Source: Polytrichum commune
Taxonomy: Eukaryota; Streptophyta; Polytrichopsida; Polytrichales; Polytrichaceae
Assembly: GCA_950295325.1 (NCBI GenBank)
Contig: OX485809.1
Coordinates: 39,029,081-39,093,080, forward strand
Reading direction: 5' to 3'
Length of the DNA stretch: 64,000 nt
The notes beneath the pieces are model-generated. The model was given only the letters and a program-made list of their open reading frames with translations, did no database searches and was not told the origin of the DNA. The stretch's first letter is position 1; every line of letters begins with the position of its first letter. The translations under genes and the position numbers were made by a program. Positions 36,643 through 47,289 of this stretch are shown in pieces.

Positions 36643-37097
36643 CTGGGCTTCATCACTCTAATAATGGTTGTAGCCAGTGCTCCTCTGCTAAAAGTTTGAA
36701 ATGGCAATACTGTAGTGCCGCCACGTGGCGTTCGCTCAAGTTTTGAAAAGGAGGTGAACACATCGGGCAAAGGGAACTGCGCAGTTCACGGTAAGGAGCT
36801 TGGCAACGGCGCAGTTCCAAGCACGGTTGAGGAGCACCACCTTCCCCACTCAGCAAGAGAGAGAAGGTGAAAGAAGGAGCAGCAGCAGCAGAATGGGCAT
36901 GGCATGCCAAACCCCAGCACCATAGCCACACCTCATGCAGCCACAGCGCTTCGGCACGCCCATTGCTGAGCTCATTTGAAGGCTCCTTCTGCTGCGGCTG
37001 CAACTGCAACGGCGAGGTGGTAAGACGTGAAACGGGAGTGGCGGGAGGTTCAGCGGTGGCGGGTTGATTGAGTTGGAGTGGAATAGGGTTTGGTTTG
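36643..37097 (+). promoter_or_regulatory. 5' flank and leader of the BFN gene, with a possible short uORF
   Basis: GC-rich stretch between the truncated element and the start ATG. An AGAGAGA/GCAGCAGCA stretch looks like leader sequence. A ten-codon ATG frame (36893..36925, MGMACQTPAP) would be a uORF if transcription starts above it. The start site cannot be read from sequence. Confidence 0.45.
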
Positions 37098-38093
37098 ATG
37101 GAGGCTGTGCAGGCTGTGGGGTATGGGAAGGGGCATCATCTTATTCCGACGAATTCTGTATTCTGTGCTCCTGTCCGATCTGCAACTGCGAGGTGCCATG
37201 GGTTGCAGGGGAGGTTTTCGCAGGTTTCTGCCAAAGTGGCTGTGAATCTTGTGGGGTTGGGGTTCAATTTGAGTGTTAAGAAGGGGCTCACAAATTGCGG
37301 GTCATGGAGGAAGAAGGTTCATCATGTATCTGCTTCTTATGAGAGCTCGAGTGGGGGAGGGAACAGCCATGTGGAAGATGGTGATAACGGGACGGTTGAG
37401 TATCTGGAAGCCCAGGTTATGGATGCTGTGAGCATGGTCCCGTTGCAAGGGAAGTTACTCATGACGTTCGGGAATGGGAAGGAGATGGAGGTAGATCACA
37501 TCAACCCTGCCAAAGGCCGCTTACTGTACAAGTCCAGCACGCCGACTATCTTCTTGAAAGTCACAGATGGGTCGAACCTTATGCTGCCAATTGTGGTGGG
37601 AGAGACAGCGGTGAACATGCTGATGAAAGCTCTCCACGATGATGACAACGGTAGGCCAAATTTTTACCACCTCATGCGAGACTTGGTGGGCTCATTGCAA
37701 TATGAGGCCAGAATGGTAAGGATCACTGAGAGGGTTGTGGACACATACTACTCTCGAATTTATATTGCGAAGCCAGGGGAGGCGGAGGGCTTCAGTTTGG
37801 ATGCGAGGCCATCAGATGCAATCAACTTCGCAGTGAGATGCAAGGCACCCATTTATGTGAATAGTACAATCATTAGATCAGACGCTGTCCGACCAGTGAC
37901 CGAGACAGAATTCTCAAGAAGGGTGGATCTGACTACTTCAAGGAAGAGAAGCCCTCTCCAGATTGCCACATCCACTGATGAGTTGACCATGTTGATCAAG
38001 ATGCAGGTTGCCATCACCGAGGAGCGCTATTTTGATGCCGCTCACTGGCGAGACGAACTAATGAAGCTACGCTCAAAGCGGCGCCTCATATAG
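37098..38093 (+). CDS. BBD: Bifunctional nuclease (BFN/DUF151 + UVR domain) protein
   Basis: 331 residues in one uninterrupted frame. The start is ATG 37098 (MEAVQAVGYG); the frame is open upstream to 37068 but without ATG. The N-terminal ~90 residues are Ser/basic-rich, as in plant homologues, and could be a targeting region. The BFN domain spans about 112-256, with LPIVVGETAVNMLM, VRITERVVDTYYSRIYI and the hallmark LDARPSDAINFAVRCKAPIY. A C-terminal UVR-type helix pair follows (about 304-328, AITEERYFDAAHWRDELMKL). Arabidopsis and rice BBD proteins with this layout have RNase/DNase activity and act in basal defence; the same role here is inferred. The absence of introns is unusual, as I recall the angiosperm genes being split, and could mean a retrocopy or intron loss. 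Length and motifs look complete, so it is probably functional. Confidence 0.92.
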   Translation: MEAVQAVGYGKGHHLIPTNSVFCAPVRSATARCHGLQGRFSQVSAKVAVNLVGLGFNLSVKKGLTNCGSWRKKVHHVSASYESSSGGGNSHVEDGDNGTVEYLEAQVMDAVSMVPLQGKLLMTFGNGKEMEVDHINPAKGRLLYKSSTPTIFLKVTDGSNLMLPIVVGETAVNMLMKALHDDDNGRPNFYHLMRDLVGSLQYEARMVRITERVVDTYYSRIYIAKPGEAEGFSLDARPSDAINFAVRCKAPIYVNSTIIRSDAVRPVTETEFSRRVDLTTSRKRSPLQIATSTDELTMLIKMQVAITEERYFDAAHWRDELMKLRSKRRLI

Positions 38094-38500
38094 AATGCAT
38101 GCTGGGTTTGAGATTGGGGATGTGTGTCCATGTGGTAACCCATGTGGTAACTTATGTGGCAGTTTTCCAAATTTTTACATCTCGAAGTGGAGGAAGCTCG
38201 TTGTGAAGTGTATGATAACAGGTACTTAGGCAAAAGAAAGGAAGGAAAGAATAGCTTGTGATATAAAATCTCTATTCTCATTTCCTACTGAAGTGGACGT
38301 TTAGCAACGCTACGTTTATATTCAGGTGCGTCGTGACGGAGTTGCCTTGGGGCAGATAGATACTGGCCCGGTTTATTGCAATTTATTGCAGTTTGTACAT
38401 TTTTGTCTCTGGTGGGCAACATCCTTGTAAGTGAACATATGTGTATAAATGAAGAATCAGTAGTGACAATTTACAACATCTGTGTACGAGTGTTCAAAGA
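38094..38500 (+). other. Likely 3' UTR of the BFN gene
   Basis: Non-coding sequence just after the stop. I could not fix the poly(A) site. No A-rich tail or direct repeat marking a retrocopy end was obvious. Confidence 0.4.
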
Positions 38501-39285
38501 TGCGGAGATTTTGTCTTAAATGGGGCGAGTTTACTTTGCTTATAGTTCTTGGACAGTGGATCGATGTTTGGGCATTCGAAGGAGAGGTCAAATGGCAAAT
38601 TCTGTGACCTAAAAAATTGATGTGGAACTGATTCTCGATGAGGTAACATCTCTACTCATTGTAAAGAAATGTAATCCCTTTCCAAATTTAGACAGCCTGC
38701 TTCTGCAATCTGGACTAGAGCACACACTCTGATTTCTGAGGACACAACGAGATCTGCACGTGTTTTCCAGAACTGATGGATCCGAGTGTGGGAACTTGTC
38801 CTTACCAAGCAAGTTGACAACTGTAACTTGCATCTTTGTAGTGACTGTGTATGCAATATACACGATATCTCTTCAAGTGGTAAGTTTAAAACGGATACCT
38901 ATTCCTTGATCGTGTGTGACCCTTGCATAGCATCAGATCCTCTGTAACTGATACTTGAATACACCGAATTTGCTCAATTAGAAGTTGTGGGATCTGAATC
39001 TAGCATCCAGGATTATTATTGAGATGTGAAGTTTCTGAGAACATGTTTGGTTTGCAAACCAGCCCTTATCCACCACACCTTACAGATTGTTTGGGAGGTG
39101 AACATTGCTCACTGCCAGTATGAATTGATGCCCAGTTCGACCTGACAGAAGGTGGCTATCATGAATCTGAATGCATTAAGTCATGTCTTTTCATTTCTAT
39201 GAAGCACACGAGTTGCCCCTCCATGATGTCAATGCATATCAGTGATCAACAGGCCTGTCAAATTCAATGGTAATGTAGATGACTC
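38501..39285. other. No gene recognised
   Basis: Mixed-composition sequence. A minus frame at 38609..38863 is open for 84 codons but resembles nothing known. Confidence 0.45.
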
Positions 39286-40010
39286 CTTTGACCAGCAGGC
39301 AGCCGAGGTGACTCGGCAGATCGCTTATTGAATGGCCACAACACTGGGAGAGGTTGCATCTTTATTGGGGTTTGTATCCAATGAAGTGAACGGGTGAAAT
39401 TGTAGTACATTATATCTACATCGTTTATGGATTTAGTTACACATTGCTACAACATTTTATTGTCAGTGTCAAGTTTTACAAAGTAAAAATGTTAATGTTT
39501 TATAGTGTCCAAACAACCAATTTGGTCTTTGTTGGTAAAGAAATGAGATTTATATTAAAAAGATTTAGCAATATGTAACTCTGGTGAGTAAGTGACACTA
39601 AATATCATTAATGGTGTAGTGAGGTTACCTTGAGTAGGACGAAAAATCCTTACTAATAATAGTTTATTTTGAAAAGAGATGAGTTTTTTCTCATCAAGAG
39701 GAATTCTGGATGCTACCAAGGAGTGGCAATTGGTCCAAGTGTGGGCATGATATTACTTCCTTGCATCATTGGAGGATAATAGCATGTCCACACCAGGACC
39801 AACGATTGGCTCACAATAGTAGGAGAGTTGCCATCTTGATAAGAGTTTATGTCTTGTACGTAGTGAAGTGAACTGGTGACATTGCTGTACATTACATCCA
39901 ACGAGATTATTGTGAATCGGGTTAAGGGAAAAAAAATCCTTACTGCGAGCAATAAATTTTGGAAGGAGGTGAACTTCTCATGTCAAGAGGACTCTTGATG
40001 TCAGGGGAGA
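39286..40010. repeat. Diverged tandem pair split by a MITE
   Basis: About 39290..39402 plus 39623..39720 match 39790..40010 in order (shared GAAGTGAAC, GTACATTA, AATCCTTACT, CAAGAGGA). The first unit carries the family A element at 39403..39622; the second does not. Confidence 0.6.
39403..39622. mobile_element. CACTAAAT-end MITE (family A), copy 1
   Basis: It shares ATAGTGTCCAAACAACCAAT (interior) and AAGTGACACTAAATATCATT (end) with 54117..54338, in inverted orientation. Confidence 0.7.
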
Positions 40011-40323
40011 GAAAAAGAAAATCCTTTCATATACAAGCGTCATACCTCTCATTCATTCGACATCAAAGCTTGGAAAAAGTATGCAACCCATATGTTACTT
40101 TTTGAAATTGATTAAACATTGAATTGACTTTAAAGACCTCATGTTACTCTATTCAAGGGCATTTGAAATGAATAAGCAACAAACCTATAGGGAGATCGAG
40201 TTTTTATGTTGGATGGATGAGAGGTACAATGCTTGTATATGACATCTCTCTCTCTCTCTCTCTCCAACTGGCCCTAGTTTGGGCATGCTATCAAGTAAGT
40301 GACAGTAGTAGAAGGCAGGGCTC
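40011..40323. other. No gene; CT microsatellite
   Basis: (CT)n at about 40245..40264. Nothing else supported. Confidence 0.6.
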
Positions 40324-40778
40324 GGGGAGAACCGGTGGTTAGTTACAGATGAACTGGTTGGGTTTGAGAAATAATAGTCGGTTGAAGTCTGAGACTTTAG
40401 GAGAGAAGTACCGATCATTTTAGAGGAACCTATACAATATACCTCAAAGGAATGAAGCAAACCCGGAGGATGTCAACATGTAACCGGTTGGATTTAAGTT
40501 AGGATCACAAGGATCTTGACCAACTAAGCCCTAAAACTTCCCGGCAATGATCGGGGAGATTTTTGGGCATACTAATCGGTGGAGATCCTAGTGTTTGCAA
40601 GTCCAACCGGTTTACATGTTGACATTCCTCGGTTTTCCTTTATGAGATTGGGGTATATACATATATTCTATCTAAAATTCCTCTAAAACGATCCGTAATT
40701 TTCGTGCAGTCTCGAACTTCAACCGGTTATTTCTCAAACTTCACCGGTTCATCTGTAACCAACCGCCGGTTCTCCCCC
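40324..40778. mobile_element. Long-arm foldback element (family I)
   Basis: The two arms are each about 200 bases, and nearly the whole element pairs with itself. Left end GGGGAGAACCGGTGGTTAGT; right end inverted GGGGGAGAACCGGCGGTTGG. CCGGTT motifs recur along both arms. Single-arm relatives lie at 3680..3915 and 59283..59510. Confidence 0.8.
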
Positions 40779-41100
40779 GTCATAGCTTCCCGGGCACCGG
40801 TAGAAGGCTGTTACATATATATATATCTATATATATATATGAATGTTTGGGATCGAAGAAGATCGATTGATGCTGAGTCAGCGGAGCTTTATTCCTTGCT
40901 GCATGCATTCCTTATCCGCCCAAATATGTGTTGGACCCATGCTGCTGGACAGGTGTGAGTATTGTTGCGGTTTGTTATGTGGATTCGGATAAATTGGACC
41001 ACTTTTTCTATATTTGAGTCTAGCTCTGGATTCTGGAATATCTGCTGCATGTCACAAATTTCTTTCCATGTGTGTGTGTGTGTGCGTGTTTGTGTGTGTG
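40779..41100. other. No gene; TA and TG microsatellites
   Basis: A TA-rich run lies at 40814..40841 and (TG)n at 41069..41100, directly against the next element. A plus frame through here is low-complexity. Confidence 0.6.
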
Positions 41101-41464
41101 AGGGCCGGTTCACACTATGCCCAAGTCGAGAGGAGAAGCGTCACTTTTCTAGACCAAACTATGTCGAGAGGAGAAGCCTTTGGGTTGAAAAAGTATATTA
41201 AAATAATCCACGGCTAAAAATGTTCAGCCTCTCGACGGAAGTCTGAGTTGAGCATTTTGCTCGACCCAAACTTGGCTCGAGAGGCCGAACTCTTGGCGCC
41301 ATAACTTCCTAAAAGTGCTGCCACCTAGGCTCTTTTGGAGGTGACGTCCTTTGGACTTCGGCCTCTAGTGTGAAGGCCGAGAGGACGGACTTTGGACATT
41401 TATGCATTTTCATTGGTTGAAACGCTTCTCCTCTCGAAGTTTGGCCATAGTGTGAACCGGCCCT
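41101..41464. mobile_element. TTCACAC-end MITE with ~40-bp ends
   Basis: Left end AGGGCCGGTTCACACTATGC, right end inverted AGGGCCGGTTCACACTATGG. Both continue into CGAGAGGAGAAGCG. One of the best-kept members of its family. Confidence 0.85.
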
Positions 41465-41874
41465 GAGTTTGCAAGTGCTTTTCTTACGAAACGGAATAGT
41501 AAGGTGAATGACCACTGGGAATAGGCAGTGTGTGTTTTTGACATAGTTTTTGCAAGTTTTTGATGTTTGGCACGCAAAAACTCGCACAAAAATAAAATGC
41601 ACGTCGACTAACACGCACGATTTCGATTATGACATGTAGTGTGACTTGTGAGAGGGAGGAAATCACACGTCACTTGACACTTTTACAAATTGAAATGGTA
41701 CGTATTACTAGGCGTGTGACATTGAGGTGACATTTTAGACAAGAAAAATAAAATGTAGATGTCAATTGACATTCTTTTTCGTTTCTAAGAACGTCACGTG
41801 ACACTTTGGATTTGAAGTTGAACGTCAAATAAACGTGTCAAACATACACAGTGATTGTAGGTGTATTAGAATTA
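41465..41874. other. No gene recognised
   Basis: Repeated CACGTGACACTT-like and GTGTGACATT words suggest an old repeat. No frame is supported. Confidence 0.45.
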
Positions 41875-42122
41875 GTACACTAGATATTGCATTCAGTGTC
41901 ACTTACTATTGGAAATTACGCAATAGTATATGTATGTATTGCATACATACATACATATCATATCATATCATATTTTACCAACAAAATGTTAAATTGGTTG
42001 TTTTTGACATTATAAAACATTGACAACCCTACTTGGGGAAAACAATTCATCACTAGTAAAAACATATATAGCGTTGTGTAACTCCAAATAGTAAGTGGCA
42101 CTAAATCTCGTATCTAATGTAC
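41875..42122. mobile_element. CACTAAAT-end MITE (family A), copy 2
   Basis: The ends GTACACTAGATATTGCATTC and inverted GTACATTAGATACGAGATTT continue as AGTGTCACTTACTAT / AGTGCCACTTACTAT in the two arms. A CATA microsatellite (41941..41970) lies inside. Confidence 0.8.
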
Positions 42123-43201
42123 AATGTTCTTTGCCCATGAAGAGTAGAACGTTTTTTATGTGGACACAAAATGGCTCACTGTAAGAGTGTGGTCCAAAAG
42201 GGATGTTGTGATGTGCCGGATGCAATGATTGGTTGGATAGGTCATCTTCCACGTGACTTGGGATCACTTTTAGGTGCCATTGAGCTAACTATTTTCTATG
42301 AATTCATATGTAAAGTAGGATATTTTGATGCTCAAATTAGGGAGACTCTACTATACAAGTAGGGGGGTTGACTTACTTGCCTCTTTGGAAAAATATAACT
42401 AATCAATGTCATGGAATAAAAGTATGAAACAACTTGCATTCCTCATCATATCCTATACTCCATCTCTAAATAACTATTGCAACACTTTGGAGCCACTTGT
42501 TTTGGGTGAGTCAACTTATTTTATTCATTTTTTGGTTTTGTTTACCTTATATTTAAGTGGTATTTGGTATCGGGTTGTTGGCATTACGAACGGACACTCT
42601 ATTCACGCCGGCCCCTAAAAGGGACCAAAGTTTCTATCTATCTATCTGGTATTTGGTTTCAGTTTACAAGGGACACCAACAAAGACATGTGTTACAATGA
42701 GATTGGACTGTGCACTCATCATATGCTAAGCATTTAGGTTTAAGGGTTATCGCATATTGGGAGAGACATTCATGTTGTTCTCCCTCTTGAGCCTTGCTTG
42801 GCCTAGGGCAACTAGGTGTCATTGTGGTGTATTATACTACTCCATGGAAAAATGTCCAATAAGTTCATTCAAAATTTGTAAAATGATAGAATTGGGGGAC
42901 GCCTATTCCATCACTAAAAGAGAAAAAAGAATGTTCACTTTGACTTCTAACATTTGTATCTCAACTCCACTTTTGAAATTGAGAATGGCTAATTCGTGAG
43001 ATTCACATTTGGTAACAAGATGTGACAATTCCCAATCTGAATGAGACAATTTCATGGAATGTGGTGTGAAAATTTGAAGTCAAATGCTTGTAGATCGTCT
43101 TAAATGAGGCCAAAGAGAATTTAGTATCTTGTATTTATAAAAATAACAATGTTGATTAATATGAGTTTGTGTCCTTTTGAGGGCAATTTTGTACTCAATC
43201 T
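42123..43201. other. Repeat debris, no gene recognised
   Basis: About 42660..42740 and 42890..43015 resemble 10550..10610 and 9340..9425. A (CTAT)n stretch lies at 42635..42648. Short frames only. Confidence 0.5.
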
Positions 43202-43802
43202 AAGGGCCACTTCACACCATGGCCAAAGGTCGAAAGTCCGTCGATTTCCACCAATCAAATTGCAAGAAACCAAGAATTTGGCCTCTCGATCCTCCACACT
43301 AGAGGCCAAAGTCCAAAGTCCAAAGGCCGTTGCTCTCCAAAATGCCTACATGGCAATACTTTTTGACCAAGGTGACGAACTCTTGAAGGAAGTTTGGGTC
43401 AAATAGGAATGAAACAAAACTATGGTCGAGAGGTTGTCGCTTTTCTTTCATTTCTTTTTTAAAAAAAAAAAACTGACAAGATATTAGCCGTTAGATTGGA
43501 GGGGTTGTTTTGGGCAAGGAATAAAGTGGGATGCCCTTTCCTTAGGTATGAGTTTGGACTTTGGGCTTGGCCTTTGGAGGCTTCACACTATGGCCGTCCA
43601 AGTTGAGAGGCCGTGGGAGTTCATGGCCAAAGGTTTGGACTTTGAGCTTGGCCTTTGGAAGCTTCACATTATGCCCGGTTGAAGGCTCCAATTCATATAT
43701 TTTATTGGCTATTTTTAGCCCATTTTTGTGGACTCTCAACAAAGTTTGGCCATTCAATCCCACGGCCTCTCGACTTGGACGGCCATAGTGCGACGCGGCC
43801 CT
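43202..43802. mobile_element. TTCACAC-end element, ~600 bp
   Basis: Left AAGGGCCACTTCACACCATG; right inverted TAGGGCCGCGTCGCACTATG. Inside, GGCTTCACACTATGGCCG (about 43579) repeats an end-like sequence, so it may be a compound of two copies. Confidence 0.7.
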
Positions 43803-43977
43803 AAGGGACACTATAAAAAAAACTTAGGCAAGAGTGTGACCATCAAAGTTCATAAATATTTTGTTGGTGGATAAAACAAAGCGGTTCCAAGTAAAGAATA
43901 TGTGCTTGTAGTCTCTTGGAGATTTTCCAAGATCATTGCAACTGTGTCCTTGAGGTAAGTTAAGCATGATACAAACC

Positions 43978-44468
43978 AAAGGGCCACTTTACACTAGAGC
44001 TTGTCAATGGCCCTTGACCCTTGATATACAAAGTATGTGATTGGGTGAGTTCTCTGAGACGGTCCAAGTTCACTTTACACTAGACCTTGAAGGCCCGAGG
44101 GAGCAGAGAAATTCGAATGAATGAAACTTTTACAAGATGTCCTACGCGACAGCAAATGGATAATGTTTCATGGTCTACCGGATATTGTGTTAGACTCTTC
44201 ATCATGAAGGGGTGGATTAAACGCAAAACTAGACACTATGACAAGCAATCCAATTACCATTGGCTTTTAGAAATACCATCTTGCCATGGTGGAGACCTGA
44301 AACCAAACAAACGTTGTGATCCCTCCATGGTCCACTCTCACTTTACTTTACACTACGTTATACAATTGAGGGGCCATCAATTTCCAAATTGTATTTCTAT
44401 TTCTTACGGTACGACCTTTGGGATGATTTTCAAGGTCATGGCTCTTGGCATGTGTCTAAAGCGGCCTT
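43978..44468. mobile_element. TTCACAC-end element, full-length relative of 27538..28129
   Basis: It starts AAAGGGCCACTTTACACTAG and ends inverted TAAGGCCGCTTTAGACACAT. Shared interior words include TGGTCTACCGGA and GACCTTGAAGG. Confidence 0.7.
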
Positions 44469-44574
44469 AATAACCCATTACGTATATTCGACATCATCGT
44501 CCTTTAGGACGTGTTAACAAATGCCTTACAAACAAACACTCTATTCACTCTACCTTCCCTAGGGACCATAGCTC

Positions 44575-44599
44575 TTCTTCTTCTTCTTCTTCTTCTTCG
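44575..44599. repeat. (TTC)n microsatellite
   Basis: Eight TTC units in a row. Confidence 0.95.
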
Positions 44600-44627
44600 A
44601 CATCTCACCGTGTAGACATATCTCACA

Positions 44628-45039
44628 CTAAGGTAGGGGTGGCAATTTCCGTGCGGGTCCTAAAGTCGACCCCTATGCCGGAAGCACCTATCTAGGTGCT
44701 TTTACCTAGGTTTACAAAAGCACCTATCAAGGTGCTTTTACCGTTCACAGCGCTGCCAACATTTCATTGGCTGCCAGCGGTCGGTTTAATGCTGCCAACA
44801 GTCAGTTTTAGAAATCCACCCTGTGGATATACCATGTACCCTATGTGCGAGTGTTGGTCACTCTACAAGGTTTCCTTTAAAAATTTGTAGAAAATCATAA
44901 ACATGCTGAATTTTTTTGATTTTTTCATAGTTGCTCTTGCACCAGCTTTGCGGAGCGCTCAAAATTTTTAAAAAAATAGTTTCAGCATCCCAACTAGGCA
45001 CATCTGAAATGTGGACGGAAATTGCCACCCCTACCTTAG
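44628..45039. mobile_element. CTAAGGTAGGGG-end MITE (family H), copy 1
   Basis: Perfect inverted ends of 25 bases starting CTAAGGTAGGGGTGGCAATT. The interior has two GCTGCCA(G/A)C...GTC direct repeats (44767..44805). It is almost the same as 60038..60426, so both look young. No coding content of its own. Confidence 0.85.
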
Positions 45040-45534
45040 TACCTATAGGAAAGCAATGGAAGGCTTGTGATTTTGAGGACATGACCATGAATGGGCTTCA
45101 ATTTGTCTCGTGTGTGACATGCCATGAGAAAAGGCTAAAGTCAAATGTTTCAGTCCGAATCTATTTAGAACAATGTTTGGGTATTTTGTTTGTCTCGGGG
45201 GGAGTGTTGAATGTGCTAAAGCTCATACAATGGTTTCATATAGTGGTCACCATATCTGGGAGACCAAGTCCTTTTTGGACTCCTTGGGGCAAGCCATCCC
45301 TCAACACCTCACACCACCTTCCATCTACGATTTTTTTTCATCCGAATGCAAAAGTCCCCAACACTTACAATGTTTTTGAATGTGGCCTTGGATAGACTTG
45401 ATATATACAAGGTAGACAGACCCATTTCAGTTACCTATAAACTATAAACAATTTTGCGTAGTGTTTCAAATAGAAAAAAACACGAAAATTCATGATTTAT
45501 TTTCCAGTTTTGAAATTTTCGTAACTTTTCAAAA
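45040..45534. other. No gene recognised
   Basis: A plus frame (44931..45395) is open through part of this stretch, but it begins inside the family H element and resembles nothing known. Confidence 0.5.
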
Positions 45535-45872
45535 GGCAAGATTCTTTCCCAACCCATATTCACAACATAGGTCGATCTAATTCTTGTAATTGGGAGAACA
45601 AAACCTTAAGCACAATCAGTGGCCTTTTCAAGGAACCCAAACATTTGTTTTTTTAGCTTGCTTTTTCCATCACACCAAATGTGACGGCGACACATGTGAG
45701 TTCTTCATGGTTTTTTTCAATGAAGTTAGAAAATGATGGCTACGTGTGTGGAACTTCATGTCTTTAGGGGATTCTATGTACTAAGATGAGGGGGGGGGGT
45801 GTATTGAAAATGGATTTGTCTATCATAATTGTTAACTTGTTGAGAACACAAACATGATTGAAGAGCTTATTT

Positions 45873-45925
<53 letters not shown>

Positions 45926-45990
45926 ACCCTTGATCATCGTCGCAAGCTCATAAGTGAACCCAAAACATGCTAACATAGCATGGGTATGGG
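45535..45990. repeat. Poly-G / GA dispersed repeat, copy 3
   Basis: The left part matches 13075..13340. After G10 (45790..45799) come about 22 GA units (45879..45922) and CTTGATCATCGTCGCAAGCTC, as in the copies at 11.6 and 12.3 kb. This copy joins the two halves seen apart elsewhere. Confidence 0.75.
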
Positions 45991-47289
45991 ACAAATTATA
46001 TTGCCTCGTGTTGGAAGTGGTCCCTTTGGTAGCTAGGCTAAGAGGGGGTCTAGGAGAGGTGGTTTGGTGGTCCATAAATGTCACTTTTTAGTGAAGGAAT
46101 ATGAGACACGGGAGTGACACATATTGACATGATTGAGCTTTTTCCCACTTTAGAACAATGGATGGATGGAGGAGAAGGTGGTAGAGTGATGGTGTCACCT
46201 TGGGTTTGTGTTTCTTATGGTGTAGGGAATTACTAGGTGCAAAGGATGTCTAGAGTTCAAAACCTCCATATGCTGACTTTGAGCCAGATCTAAGCAAAAA
46301 TAAGCAATTCCATGCCAATACTTGTGAACTGATCATTGCGTGAAGAGAAATTGCACTTGTAGGCGTGTTAAACATCTTGGAAAACTTCCAAAACAAAAGT
46401 GCATACATATGCAAAATTACGGAGAGTCTAAAAAACAAATCTTAAACTTTCAAACATATATGCAATCTACATAAATGCGCAAAGTTGTCTGAAGAAATGA
46501 GCCTTGTACTATTTATTGGGGGGGGGGGGTTATTAATGTTGGATTGTTAGGTGAGAATCGTCACAAACTGAACCTTATTGCGGGTGATAGTCTCGTATAA
46601 AATGAAGGTCCCCCCTTTGTGTAACACTGCCTAGTTGAGAAAATAGAACCTAAGTTAGCCATTATGATTGGGCAAAGTTGGTGCTCTTCTTAGAGAGTTC
46701 TTACATTCTTCTTACAACGCCAATATGATTGGCCAACATGGTGTTCTTTTGTACTTAATGCCACATATGATTAGATGTTTTCAATAATGACTTACTTAAT
46801 AACACCATTGCACTCACTTTGTTGATGGTTTAAAGATGAAAAATAGTTGTCGCCAAAAGGATAACGTTACTTTTAGGCAGTACTACCATAAGAGTCCCCT
46901 TCTAACATGACATGATGTATCGCCTACCTTCCAAGTAGATGGGCTCCACGGAAATGTCATGTTAGTGATAAGTCAAAATTTTCCATGGGGTTGGGAGATC
47001 TAACTTTTGTTTACTATATAGTTCATGTTTGTTTAGGATGAGGTATGTGAGGTACTTGATGGCTATTTGGTGTGTCGCTTTGATTGAATTTTAGACTATT
47101 GATGTGGGGATTTCGAGAGCCTTTAATTGATTCATATGAGCGTGTATTGATTGTCTTACGACAATAATGATGACTATGAGAGGGTTGAATTTGGACATTT
47201 GGGCTTTAATTGCTTCTTCTAGTAGGCAAAGATGGAAGATATCTTAAGAGGGAGTGGCGCCTGCCCGGAGAGTGGTGAAAGAACCACAT
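45991..47289. other. No gene; G12 tract
   Basis: G12 at 46518..46529. TTTAGGATGAGGTATGTGAG (about 47034) recurs near 9746. No supported coding frame. Confidence 0.5.

Noticed and set aside
44931-45395. Plus-strand 154-codon frame
   Set aside because: It begins inside the family H MITE and is not kept in the second copy's context. No domain is visible.
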